Positions 1 through 4,813 of a stretch of 6,838 bases of DNA are shown in pieces; the first letter of the stretch is position 1, and the number at the start of each line of letters is the position of its first letter. The stretch is from Actinomycetes bacterium. Its GTDB lineage: Bacteria; Actinomycetota; Acidimicrobiia; Acidimicrobiales; RAAP-2. Both the position numbers and the translations under genes were made by a program. The notes beneath the pieces are model-generated. The model ran no database searches and had not been told where the DNA came from. It worked only from the letters and a program-made list of their open reading frames with translations. The stretch covers positions 1 through 6,838 of the forward strand of contig JAJYZN010000148.1 in assembly GCA_021799915.1 (NCBI GenBank), read 5' to 3'.

Positions 1-1
1 A

Positions 2-595
2 TCTCGGGTGGTCCTCGCCGTTGCCGAAGACGCGCCGTACAGCTGCCTGGCGGACATGTCCGGGCGCCACGTGCGAGTGAGCACCGAGTACCCCGAGCTG
101 GCACGCCGGGCTTTCGAAACCCACGAAGTGGATGCAGAGATCTCCCTGTCCTACGGCGCGACCGAAGCAAAGGTCCCCGAGATCGCAGACTGTGTCGTCG
201 AGATCACCGAGACTGGCCGGGCGCTGCGATCCGCCGGTCTCAAGATCATCGAGACGCTCTTGGTGTCGCGCACCGAGCTGGTCGCCAATCCCGAGGCTTC
301 GGCTGACCCGGTGAAGCGTCATGCCATGGAACAGATCCTCACCCTCCTCCAGGGCACGTTGGAAGCGCGAGAGAACGTGCTCGTCAAGCTCAACGTGGCG
401 GCCGAGCATTTGGAGGGGGTCATCGCCACCCTGCCTTCGCTGCAGGCGCCGACGATGTCCGAGCTCTCGGGGGGTCGGGGCTATGCGCTCGAAACGGTGG
501 TCCCCAAGGAGATCATCAACACCTTGATCCCAGCCCTGAAGGACCAGGGTGCCACTGATATCCTCGAACTGGCGCTGTCCAAGATCGTCCACTGA
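2..595 (+). CDS. hisG: ATP phosphoribosyltransferase, long form (5' end outside window)
   Basis: HisG catalyses the first step of histidine biosynthesis in the cytoplasm: ATP plus PRPP give phosphoribosyl-ATP. The reading frame is open from the first bases (S-R-V-V-L-A-V-A-E-D), so the true start lies upstream; the GTG at position 8 is internal. The visible 197 codons hold the end of the periplasmic-binding-like catalytic domain, with the family signature YGATEAKVPEIADCVVEITE and then ETGRALRSAGLKIIE. After that comes a complete C-terminal regulatory domain (about the last 85 residues, from MEQILTLLQGTLEAR to LELALSKIVH). This domain marks the long, HisZ-independent form, which in the family is feedback-inhibited by histidine. 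The ETVVPK and LSKIV motifs near the end are intact, so the gene looks functional. The next gene begins 2 nt after the stop, suggesting one transcript. Other his genes presumably lie to the left; none is visible here. Confidence 0.95.
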   Translation, partial: SRVVLAVAEDAPYSCLADMSGRHVRVSTEYPELARRAFETHEVDAEISLSYGATEAKVPEIADCVVEITETGRALRSAGLKIIETLLVSRTELVANPEASADPVKRHAMEQILTLLQGTLEARENVLVKLNVAAEHLEGVIATLPSLQAPTMSELSGGRGYALETVVPKEIINTLIPALKDQGATDILELALSKIVH

Positions 596-597
596 AC

Positions 598-828
598 GTG
601 CCCGACGTCCGCCTCGGTACCGTCAGCGCATTCGACCCCGACCGGGGGCTCGGCGAGGTGACCGGGGAAGACGGCTCGACGTTGTCGTTCCATTGCACTG
701 CCATCGCCGACGGGTCACGTCACGTCGACACGGGTACGCCTGTTTGCTTCGCAGTGGTGCCCGGTCATCTCGGTCAGATGGAGGCAGCGGTGGTGACGCC
801 GCTCCCACGGCCGCCAACTGGCAAGTGA
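598..828 (+). CDS. Small cold-shock-domain-like protein (divergent CspA family)
   Basis: A 76-residue single-domain protein that aligns by eye with cold-shock domains. GTVSAFDPDRGLGEV corresponds to the GTVKWFN..KGFGFI region (strand 1 and RNP1), LSFHCTAIADGSR to the VFVHFSAI region (RNP2), and VCFAVVPGHLG to the later V.F....G strand. Classical CspA proteins bind single-stranded nucleic acid through stacked aromatics in RNP1 and RNP2. Here RNP1 is RGLGEV, without its two Phe residues, and only part of RNP2 remains, so nucleic-acid binding should not be assumed. I recall similar short proteins with an FHCTAIADGSR-like motif in actinobacteria annotated as cold-shock proteins. The GTG start 2 nt after the hisG stop is the only sensible one. 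It has no clear SD, so translation probably depends on coupling to hisG. The role is unknown beyond the fold. Confidence 0.8.
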   Translation: MPDVRLGTVSAFDPDRGLGEVTGEDGSTLSFHCTAIADGSRHVDTGTPVCFAVVPGHLGQMEAAVVTPLPRPPTGK

Positions 829-832
829 CTGG

Positions 833-858
833 CGCCGGGCTGGCCCTGACCAGCGGCG
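833..858 (+). terminator. Hairpin just after the cold-shock-like gene, possible terminator
   Basis: CGCC (833-836) pairs with GGCG (855-858). After a two-base GG bulge, GCTGG (839-843) pairs with CCAGC (850-854) around the loop CCCTGA. It begins 5 nt after the stop codon at 826-828. No T-tract follows, so this is at best a non-canonical terminator or an mRNA 3'-end stabiliser. Assigned by eye; no energy was calculated. Confidence 0.3.
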
Positions 859-887
859 AGGATCGACCCCAGCGATTCAGCAGACCT

Positions 888-912
888 CTGGTACGCCGGC
901 CCGGCGAACCAG
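888..912. terminator. Strong hairpin between convergent genes, probable bidirectional terminator
   Basis: CTGGT (888-892) pairs with ACCAG (908-912). After one A-A mismatch, CGCCG (894-898) pairs with CGGCG (902-906) around a GCC triloop, giving ten base pairs. On the minus strand it begins 4 nt after the stop codon of the DUF1844 gene (917-919). On the plus strand it is 59 nt past the cold-shock-like stop. Near-symmetric stems between convergent genes often stop transcription from both sides. There is no T-tract on either strand, as is common in high-GC actinobacteria. Confidence 0.5.
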
Positions 913-916
913 CGGC

Positions 917-1438
917 TCAGTCGCCGTCATGCTGGCCTGCGCTGTCAGGCGAGTCGGCGGTTCTCGAACCGTTCCCGGTCCGGTTGCCGGCGTCGATCTG
1001 CACGTAGGCCAGACGGACCTGGGCCAGTGCGTCGCGCAGTGGTCCGTGAGCTTCACCGAGCCGCTCGCCCAGCCGGTCGACGATGGAGGCGAGCGCATCG
1101 ATTGCCAGCCTTGCGCGGTCCAGCAAAGGAGGCTGTTGGGAGAGGTAGACCGCGGCCAGCTCGAAGAGCCCGTAGCAGTGGTTGGCCACCACCACTTCGG
1201 CTGGGGCGTCGGCGAGCTGGCGGCGTAGCTCGTCGAATGCGGCCTCGGGATCCGATGAAGCTCTGCTTGTGCCGCTCGCCCCCGTGCCTGGATGCCTCGC
1301 TACTCCGCCGACGGGAGGCTCCCCGGCGTATCCATCCTGTACTGGCCGGGCACCGCCGTCGGGGGGACGTGGCCGTTCGGCGGCTGGAGGGGGCTCGCCG
1401 GGGATCCGATGCTCTCCTGATGGGGTCCACAGGCTCAT
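917..1438 (-). CDS. DUF1844 family protein of unknown function
   Basis: A 173-residue protein. Residues 1-65 are rich in Pro, Gly, Arg and Glu and look disordered. Residues 66-150 form a mostly helical core: FDELRRQLADAPAEVVVANH, then a hydrophobic stretch around LFELAAVYL, LLDRARLAIDALASIVDRLG, and finally PLRDALAQVRLAYVQI. The last 23 residues are polar. The core pattern (F-x2-L/M at the start, the P-A-x-E-V-I/V-V element, a D-x-A-R-x2-I-D/H-A-L helix, and a closing P-L-R-D-x-L helix) matches actinobacterial DUF1844 proteins, which I recall being encoded beside infC, for example in Streptomyces. The function of the family is not known. The hydrophobic segment is too short and interrupted to be a confident membrane helix. 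ATG at 1436-1438 is the only ATG, GTG or TTG start ahead of the conserved core. It has no SD but has a TAGGCT box 6 nt upstream, so the mRNA may be leaderless. It is divergent from infC and convergent with the hisG unit. Confidence 0.8.
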   Translation of the reverse strand: MSLWTPSGEHRIPGEPPPAAERPRPPDGGARPVQDGYAGEPPVGGVARHPGTGASGTSRASSDPEAAFDELRRQLADAPAEVVVANHCYGLFELAAVYLSQQPPLLDRARLAIDALASIVDRLGERLGEAHGPLRDALAQVRLAYVQIDAGNRTGNGSRTADSPDSAGQHDGD

Positions 1439-1440
1439 GC

Positions 1441-1449
1441 TGGTAGCCT
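1441..1449 (+). promoter_or_regulatory. Extended -10 promoter element for the infC operon
   Basis: TGGTAGCCT is an exact TGN-TANNNT extended -10 pattern. Transcription would start near 1456, giving an infC leader of about 150 nt. No convincing -35 hexamer is visible at 17 nt, which fits extended -10 promoters. It shares five bases with the oppositely directed -10 box of the DUF1844 gene. The element was found by pattern only; other start sites for the operon are possible. Confidence 0.4.
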
Positions 1450-1450
1450 A
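1445..1450 (-). promoter_or_regulatory. -10 box of a probable leaderless promoter for the DUF1844 gene
   Basis: Read on the minus strand, TAGGCT fits the actinobacterial TANNNT consensus and ends 6 nt before the ATG, the spacing at which transcription starts at or next to the first base of the start codon. No SD lies between box and ATG. The -35 region has no good TTGACA match, which is common in high-GC actinobacteria. Confidence 0.5.
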
Positions 1451-1489
1451 TGCCCACCAGGAAGCGGGGCCACCGTGCGGTGCGCCTCC

Positions 1490-1516
1490 ACCCGGCCGCT
1501 GCGAAGCGAGCCGGGT
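1490..1516 (+). promoter_or_regulatory. GNRA-capped hairpin in the infC leader
   Basis: ACCCGGC (1490-1496) pairs with GCCGGGT (1510-1516). Stacked on it, CGCT (1497-1500) pairs with AGCG (1505-1508) around a GCGA tetraloop of the GNRA class. A single A (1509) is bulged. The result is 11 base pairs with a stable cap in non-coding DNA, about 90 nt before the infC start. In several bacteria the infC-rpmI-rplT leader is controlled by uL20 or by IF3. The position suggests a similar role, but no known leader class is recognisable to me. Confidence 0.5.
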
Positions 1517-1589
1517 CGAAGTGGCAACGGCCCCATCGGGCGTGGCTCCGCTCCCCAGCGATGGTCGCGGAAGGACCGACGACCCGATC

Positions 1590-1598
1590 GAGAGGAAG
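1590..1598 (+). promoter_or_regulatory. infC: Ribosome binding site deciding the infC start
   Basis: GAGAGGAAG is the only SD-like purine run near the conserved N-terminus of IF3. The AGGA core (1593-1596, read within AGAGGAAG) ends 9 nt before AUA at 1606, a normal spacing. An out-of-frame ATG (1599-1601) directly abuts the run. Confidence 0.6.
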
Positions 1599-1605
1599 AT
1601 GCCAC

Positions 1606-2283
1606 ATAGTCACCGCCACTGCCCCTGAGCATCGGATCAACGACCGGATCCGAGCCCGTGAAGTGCGTCTCGTCGACCAGGACGGTCAGCAATTGGGGAT
1701 CAAGTCGCTCCCTGAGGCCCTGACGATCGCTCGTGGCCTGGACTTGGACCTGGTGGAGGTGGCCCCGATGGCCGATCCTCCGGTGTGCCGGATCATGGAC
1801 TACGGAAAGTTCAAATTCGACGAAGCGCAGCGGGCCAAGGAGAGCCGGCGCAAGGCCGTCCACGTCGGGATCAAGGAGATGAAGTACCGACCGAAGATCG
1901 GGCCAGGTGACTTCGAGACGAAGACCCGTCAGGTCGAGCGATTTCTCGAAGAGGGTCACAAGGTGAAGGTCACGATCATGTTCCGTGGACGCGAGGTGTA
2001 CCACCCAGAGCTCGGTAAGCGCATCCTGGACAGGATTGCCGAGCAGACCGAGGGGTCGGCCAAGGTGGAAGCCGAGGCGAGGCTGGACGGGAGGAACATG
2101 GTGATGGTCCTTGCGCCAGACAAGAGAGCGCGCCAGTCGGCGGCGTCCCGTCATCGCGAAGAGCAGGCGGCGGCGAACGGGGCAGCCGCGATGGGCTCGG
2201 GGGACGCGGGGCTCCACCTGGAGCACGACGGTGCCCCGCAGGGTGAAGCGCCACCGCACGAAGTGCCGCAAGAGACGAATTGA
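1606..2283 (+). CDS. infC: Translation initiation factor IF-3, probable AUA start
   Basis: IF3 binds the 30S subunit, prevents premature 50S joining and proofreads the start codon and initiator tRNA. With this start the protein has 225 residues. The N-terminal domain begins at HRINDRIRAREVRLVDQDG (about residues 9-27) and includes PPVCRIMDYGKFKF (ending at residue 71). The lysine/arginine-rich linker and C-terminal domain follow, with IKEMKYRPKIGPGDFETK and IMFRGRE (124-130). From residue 173 there is a 53-residue Ala/Gly/Glu/His-rich tail without a known domain; the E. coli protein is about 180 residues. The start was chosen because the conserved region begins within ten residues and there is no in-frame ATG, GTG or TTG there. 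AUA at 1606 follows a good SD (GAGAGGAAG, 1590-1598), and infC is known to use rare start codons for autoregulation. The in-frame ATGs at 1561 and 1450 have no SD and would add non-conserved sequence. It heads the operon with rpmI and rplT. Confidence 0.93.
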   Translation: MVTATAPEHRINDRIRAREVRLVDQDGQQLGIKSLPEALTIARGLDLDLVEVAPMADPPVCRIMDYGKFKFDEAQRAKESRRKAVHVGIKEMKYRPKIGPGDFETKTRQVERFLEEGHKVKVTIMFRGREVYHPELGKRILDRIAEQTEGSAKVEAEARLDGRNMVMVLAPDKRARQSAASRHREEQAAANGAAAMGSGDAGLHLEHDGAPQGEAPPHEVPQETN

Positions 2284-2302
2284 GACGAGGCAAGGAGCGA
2301 TC

Positions 2303-2497
2303 ATGCCGAAGATGAAGACCGATCGGGGGGCGGCCAAGAGGGTGAAGGTGACCGGGACCGGACGGCTCCGCCGCCGCCGGCAGAACCGTTCCCACATCTT
2401 GGAGAAGAAGACCAGCGTGAGGAAGCGCAGGCTGGCTCGCGAGGACGACTTCTCTGCGGGCGACGAGCGCCGGGTCCGGCGGATGTTGGGATCGTGA
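2303..2497 (+). CDS. rpmI: 50S ribosomal protein L35 (bL35)
   Basis: A 64-residue, very basic protein, the usual length for bL35. The family opening MPKMKTDRGAAKRVKVTGTG is followed by RLRRRRQNRSHILEKKT, which aligns with the usual (K/R)R(R/K)A..SH.L..K segment. It is a structural component of the large ribosomal subunit. The ATG is preceded by AAGGAG (2292-2297) with a 5-nt spacer, and the gene lies 19 nt after the infC stop. The same frame is open further upstream but there codes for nothing conserved. It is co-transcribed with infC and rplT, the standard bacterial arrangement. Confidence 0.97.
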   Translation: MPKMKTDRGAAKRVKVTGTGRLRRRRQNRSHILEKKTSVRKRRLAREDDFSAGDERRVRRMLGS

Positions 2498-2500
2498 GCG

Positions 2501-2523
2501 GGCGCCGGCTCTGAGGCGCCGGC
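2501..2523 (+). repeat. Paired GGCGCCGGC repeat with two alternative hairpins between rpmI and rplT
   Basis: GGCGCCGGC occurs at 2501-2509 and again at 2515-2523. Because GGCGCC and GCCGGC are each self-complementary, the RNA can form either 2501-2506 with 2515-2520 or 2504-2509 with 2518-2523, each with an 8-nt loop, but not both at once. It starts 3 nt after the rpmI stop and lies about 18 nt before the purine-rich rplT ribosome binding region. It could be a weak attenuator, an RNA processing site or a translational control element; nothing in the sequence distinguishes these. Confidence 0.4.
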
Positions 2524-2565
2524 CAGGAGAAGGACAATTCGAGGAAGAGGAGAGGGAGACCACTG

Positions 2566-2949
2566 ATGGCCAGAGTCAAGCGGTCAGTGCACGGCCGGAA
2601 GCACCATCGTGCAGTCATGGAGCAGGCGAAGGGGTACTACGGCAACAAGAGCCGGACCTACCGTGCTGCCAACGAGCAGCTCATGCACTCGCTCCAGTAC
2701 GCCTACCGGGATCGGCGGGCCCGCAAGGGCGACTTTCGCAAACTATGGATCCAGCGCATCAACGCGGCAGCGCGCGAGAACGGGATGAGCTACAGCCGCT
2801 TCATCGCCGGGCTCCACCGGGCCGGCGTCGAAGTGGATCGCAAGGTCCTGGCCGACCTGGCGGTGACCGACGCGGACGCGTTCTCGGCTCTGGTCGAGCT
2901 GGCTCGTGCCTCGGCTCCCGCTGGCGCTCCCGTCGAGGTGGCCTCCTGA
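2566..2949 (+). CDS. rplT: 50S ribosomal protein L20 (uL20)
   Basis: uL20 binds 23S rRNA early in 50S assembly, and in several bacteria it represses its own operon. The 127-residue product opens with [20 protein letters not shown], an MARVKR.V..R..HR..L..AKGY family start. It continues with [18 protein letters not shown] and [20 protein letters not shown], all strongly conserved. Typical uL20 is about 117-120 residues; the extra part is an Ala/Pro-rich end ([15 protein letters not shown]). The ATG lies 7 nt after a long purine run (2541-2558) that contains AGGAG and AGGGAG, so translation should be efficient. The codons for the last residues also form the SD (GAGGTG, 2935-2940) of the next gene. 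Confidence 0.97.
   Translation: MARVKRSVHGRKHHRAVMEQAKGYYGNKSRTYRAANEQLMHSLQYAYRDRRARKGDFRKLWIQRINAAARENGMSYSRFIAGLHRAGVEVDRKVLADLAVTDADAFSALVELARASAPAGAPVEVAS
2935..2940 (+). promoter_or_regulatory. Ribosome binding site deciding the tsnR start
   Basis: GAGGTG is a six-base match to the consensus SD (part of GGAGGTG) and lies within the last codons of rplT. It ends 5 nt before CTG at 2946-2948. The next possible start, GTG at 2973, has no SD. This site therefore favours the CTG start. Confidence 0.55.
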
Positions 2950-3767
2950 GCCTCGCGTACTCGCACCAGCGGGTGCGGCGCCTACGGCGGCTCCTCCACA
3001 AGCGCACGACCCGTTGGGCCGAGCAGGTGTTCGCGGTCGAAGGTGTCGAGCTGGTGCGCGAGGCGCTTTCAGCCGGCATCGTGCCCGAGTCCGTCTTCGT
3101 CGCGGCGGAGGGCGCCGGCAACCCGGCGGTGGAATCCGTCGTGGCGCTTGCGGCCGAGCGCGGGGTTCGGGTCCACGAGCTGGCATCAGGGGTGATCGCC
3201 AGGGTCACCGACACGGTGACGCCGCAACCACTGGTCGCCCTGTGCCCGATGCGCCCCACGCGGCTCGCCGACCTGGCCGGTGGGAGCCTGGTGGTCGTGA
3301 TGGACGGCGTGAGGGATCCAGGGAACGCCGGGACGGTCCTGCGAACGGCCGAGGCATCGGGGGCCGACGGCGTCGTCTTCGCCGGCGGGAGCGTCGACCC
3401 GTACAATCCCAAGACGGTCCGCTCGTCGGCCGGCTCCATCTTCTACGCCAAGGTAGTCGTCGATCCGGGGACCAACGAGGTGTTGGAGGCGTTGGTCGAG
3501 CTCGGGTACCGCCGCCGGGGAGCAGTGCCGCGGGGCTCCGAGCCGTACACACGTGTCGACTGGACGGTCCCCACTGCGTTGGTGCTCGGGAACGAGGCCA
3601 GCGGATTGCCGGCGACACTTTCTCTTGACGAGCTGGTGGGTGTTCCGATGAGCGGGAGGGCAGAGTCCTTGAACGTGGCGATGGCGTGTGCCGTGTTGTG
3701 CTTCGAGGCGCAGCGTCAACGCCACGGCGAAGCGACGGCAGACGTTCGTTCTACGATGCCCCGATGA
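2946..3767 (+). CDS. SpoU/TrmH-family rRNA 2'-O-methyltransferase (TsnR-like), probable CUG start
   Basis: A predicted SAM-dependent ribose methyltransferase of the SPOUT (knotted) class, probably acting on 23S rRNA. With this start it has 273 residues. The N-terminal substrate-binding domain (about 1-100) contains [12 protein letters not shown] and [13 protein letters not shown]. The SpoU domain has motif 1, [20 protein letters not shown] (120-139); motif 2, [18 protein letters not shown]; and motif 3, [11 protein letters not shown] around Asn216-Glu217, closing with [16 protein letters not shown]. The catalytic Arg of motif 1 and Asn of motif 3 are both present. The CTG at 2946 overlaps the rplT stop as CTGA and has a good SD. 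The next in-frame alternative, GTG at 2973, would remove the conserved [11 protein letters not shown] start and lacks an SD. The gene occupies the position of tsnR (Rv1644) in mycobacteria, but the modified nucleotide is unknown, so no symbol is given. The stop overlaps the pheS start (ATGA). Confidence 0.88.
   Translation: MSLAYSHQRVRRLRRLLHKRTTRWAEQVFAVEGVELVREALSAGIVPESVFVAAEGAGNPAVESVVALAAERGVRVHELASGVIARVTDTVTPQPLVALCPMRPTRLADLAGGSLVVVMDGVRDPGNAGTVLRTAEASGADGVVFAGGSVDPYNPKTVRSSAGSIFYAKVVVDPGTNEVLEALVELGYRRRGAVPRGSEPYTRVDWTVPTALVLGNEASGLPATLSLDELVGVPMSGRAESLNVAMACAVLCFEAQRQRHGEATADVRSTMPR
3752..3757 (+). promoter_or_regulatory. pheS: -10 box of a probable leaderless promoter for pheS
   Basis: TACGAT fits the TANNNT -10 consensus and lies within the last codons of the methyltransferase gene, ending 6 nt before the pheS ATG. 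That is the same geometry as the DUF1844 promoter. No SD precedes pheS. No good -35 is visible at about 3729-3734. A promoter here would let pheS-pheT be expressed separately from the ribosomal protein operon. Confidence 0.5.
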
Positions 3768-4813
3768 TCGACGTCGGGCGGATCGAGCACGAGGCGCTGG
3801 CCGAGCTCGATGCGGCCTCTTCGCTGGGCGAGCTCGAGGCTGCCGAGCAGGAGGTCCTGGGGAAGCGGAGCGGCCTCGCGCTCGCGCACCGCAGCCTGGG
3901 GTCGCTCGATCCCGAGCAGCGCCGGGTCTCCGGGCGTGAGCTGCACGAGGCACGACTGCGGCTGGAACAGGCGTTTGCCGAGGCTCGCCGCCGCCTGGCA
4001 GCAGCTGAGCGGGCGCAATTGCTGGCCGAAGATACCCTGGACCTCAGCGAGGGGCTGGTGGCCGATCCAGGACTGCGCCGGGGACATCTGCACGTGGTGA
4101 CCCAGACCCGTCGGGCCCTCGAGGACACGTTCGTCGGCATGGGGTTCTCGGTGGCCGAGGGAAGCGAGGCCGAGACCGATTGGTACAACTTCGAGGCGCT
4201 CAATATCCCACCGGCCCATCCGGCACGAGGGATGTTTGACACGTTCTACTTGGAGCTGGGGGAGCCGGAGACGATCATGCTGCGGACCCACACCTCGCCG
4301 GTGCAGATCCACCTGCTCGAAGATGCAGTTGCCGCAGGCACTTTGCCGGTTCACGCGGTGATCCCGGGGCGCTGCTACCGCCGCGACACCCCCGACGCCC
4401 GTCACCTCGCCGTGTTTCACCAGATCGAAGGACTGGTGGTCGACCGGGGCATCACGTTCGCCGACCTGGCAGGCACGATCGAGACCTTCACCGGGGCCTA
4501 CTTCGGTGCCGATATCCACTCACGGTTCCGCCCGGCCTACTTTCCGTTCACCGAGCCGTCAGCCGAGTTCGAGATCACCTGCACGCTCTGCCGAGGCGAA
4601 GGATGCCGGACCTGCTCTGGCACCGGGTGGATCGAGCTCGGAGGGTGCGGGATGGTGGACCCGGCAGTGCTGGACGCGGTTGGCGTCGATCGCAGCACGT
4701 GGTCCGGTTTCGCGTTCGGGTTCGGTATCGACCGTTGCGCGCAGATGCGCCACGGGATCGCCGACATGAGGGCGCTGGTCGAGAACGACCTCCGTTTCTT
4801 GAGGCAGTTCTGA
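3764..4813 (+). CDS. pheS: Phenylalanine-tRNA ligase alpha subunit
   Basis: Catalytic subunit of the heterotetrameric PheRS, which charges tRNAPhe with phenylalanine. It has 349 residues, a normal length. Residues 1-90 form the N-terminal coiled-coil arm that contacts tRNA. The class II aminoacylation core follows: LRTHTSPVQIH (from 173), motif 2 GRCYRRDTPD (from 202) with FHQIEG (218-223), then YFPFTEPSAEFEI, and motif 3 GFGIDR (319-324, where most relatives have GMGIER). Four cysteines at 273, 276, 281 and 284 make a C-x2-C-x4-C-x2-C cluster before GTGWIELGGCGMVDP. It resembles the Bacillus-type PheS loop rather than the E. coli or Streptomyces type. ATG at 3764 was chosen because [12 protein letters not shown] matches the family start; an upstream in-frame ATG at 3686 lies inside the methyltransferase gene. 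The ATG overlaps the preceding stop (ATGA) with no SD, so a leaderless transcript from TACGAT or coupled translation is likely. Confidence 0.97.
   Translation: MIDVGRIEHEALAELDAASSLGELEAAEQEVLGKRSGLALAHRSLGSLDPEQRRVSGRELHEARLRLEQAFAEARRRLAAAERAQLLAEDTLDLSEGLVADPGLRRGHLHVVTQTRRALEDTFVGMGFSVAEGSEAETDWYNFEALNIPPAHPARGMFDTFYLELGEPETIMLRTHTSPVQIHLLEDAVAAGTLPVHAVIPGRCYRRDTPDARHLAVFHQIEGLVVDRGITFADLAGTIETFTGAYFGADIHSRFRPAYFPFTEPSAEFEITCTLCRGEGCRTCSGTGWIELGGCGMVDPAVLDAVGVDRSTWSGFAFGFGIDRCAQMRHGIADMRALVENDLRFLRQF

Noticed and set aside
549..1007. Plus-strand open frame spanning the hisG end, the cold-shock-like gene and the DUF1844 end
   Set aside because: It is Arg/Pro-rich, out of frame with three better-supported genes, and has no homology pattern.
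1027..1446. Plus-strand open frames opposite the DUF1844 gene
   Set aside because: The minus-strand frame has helix periodicity and the DUF1844 pattern; the plus-strand translations are Arg-rich shadows.
1450..1605. Upstream in-frame extension of infC from ATG 1450 or ATG 1561
   Set aside because: The 15-52 added residues are not IF3-like and neither ATG has an SD. ATG 1450 would sit on the -10 element, and the leader hairpin lies in the extension.
1435..2397. Minus-strand open frame of 320 codons opposite infC and rpmI
   Set aside because: It covers the conserved IF3 and bL35 genes and overlaps the DUF1844 promoter. Its composition (many L, R, H, P) is typical of an antisense shadow.
3186..3953. 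Minus-strand open frame of 255 codons opposite the methyltransferase and pheS
   Set aside because: It is antisense to SpoU motifs 1-3 and to the pheS start; no family pattern is seen.
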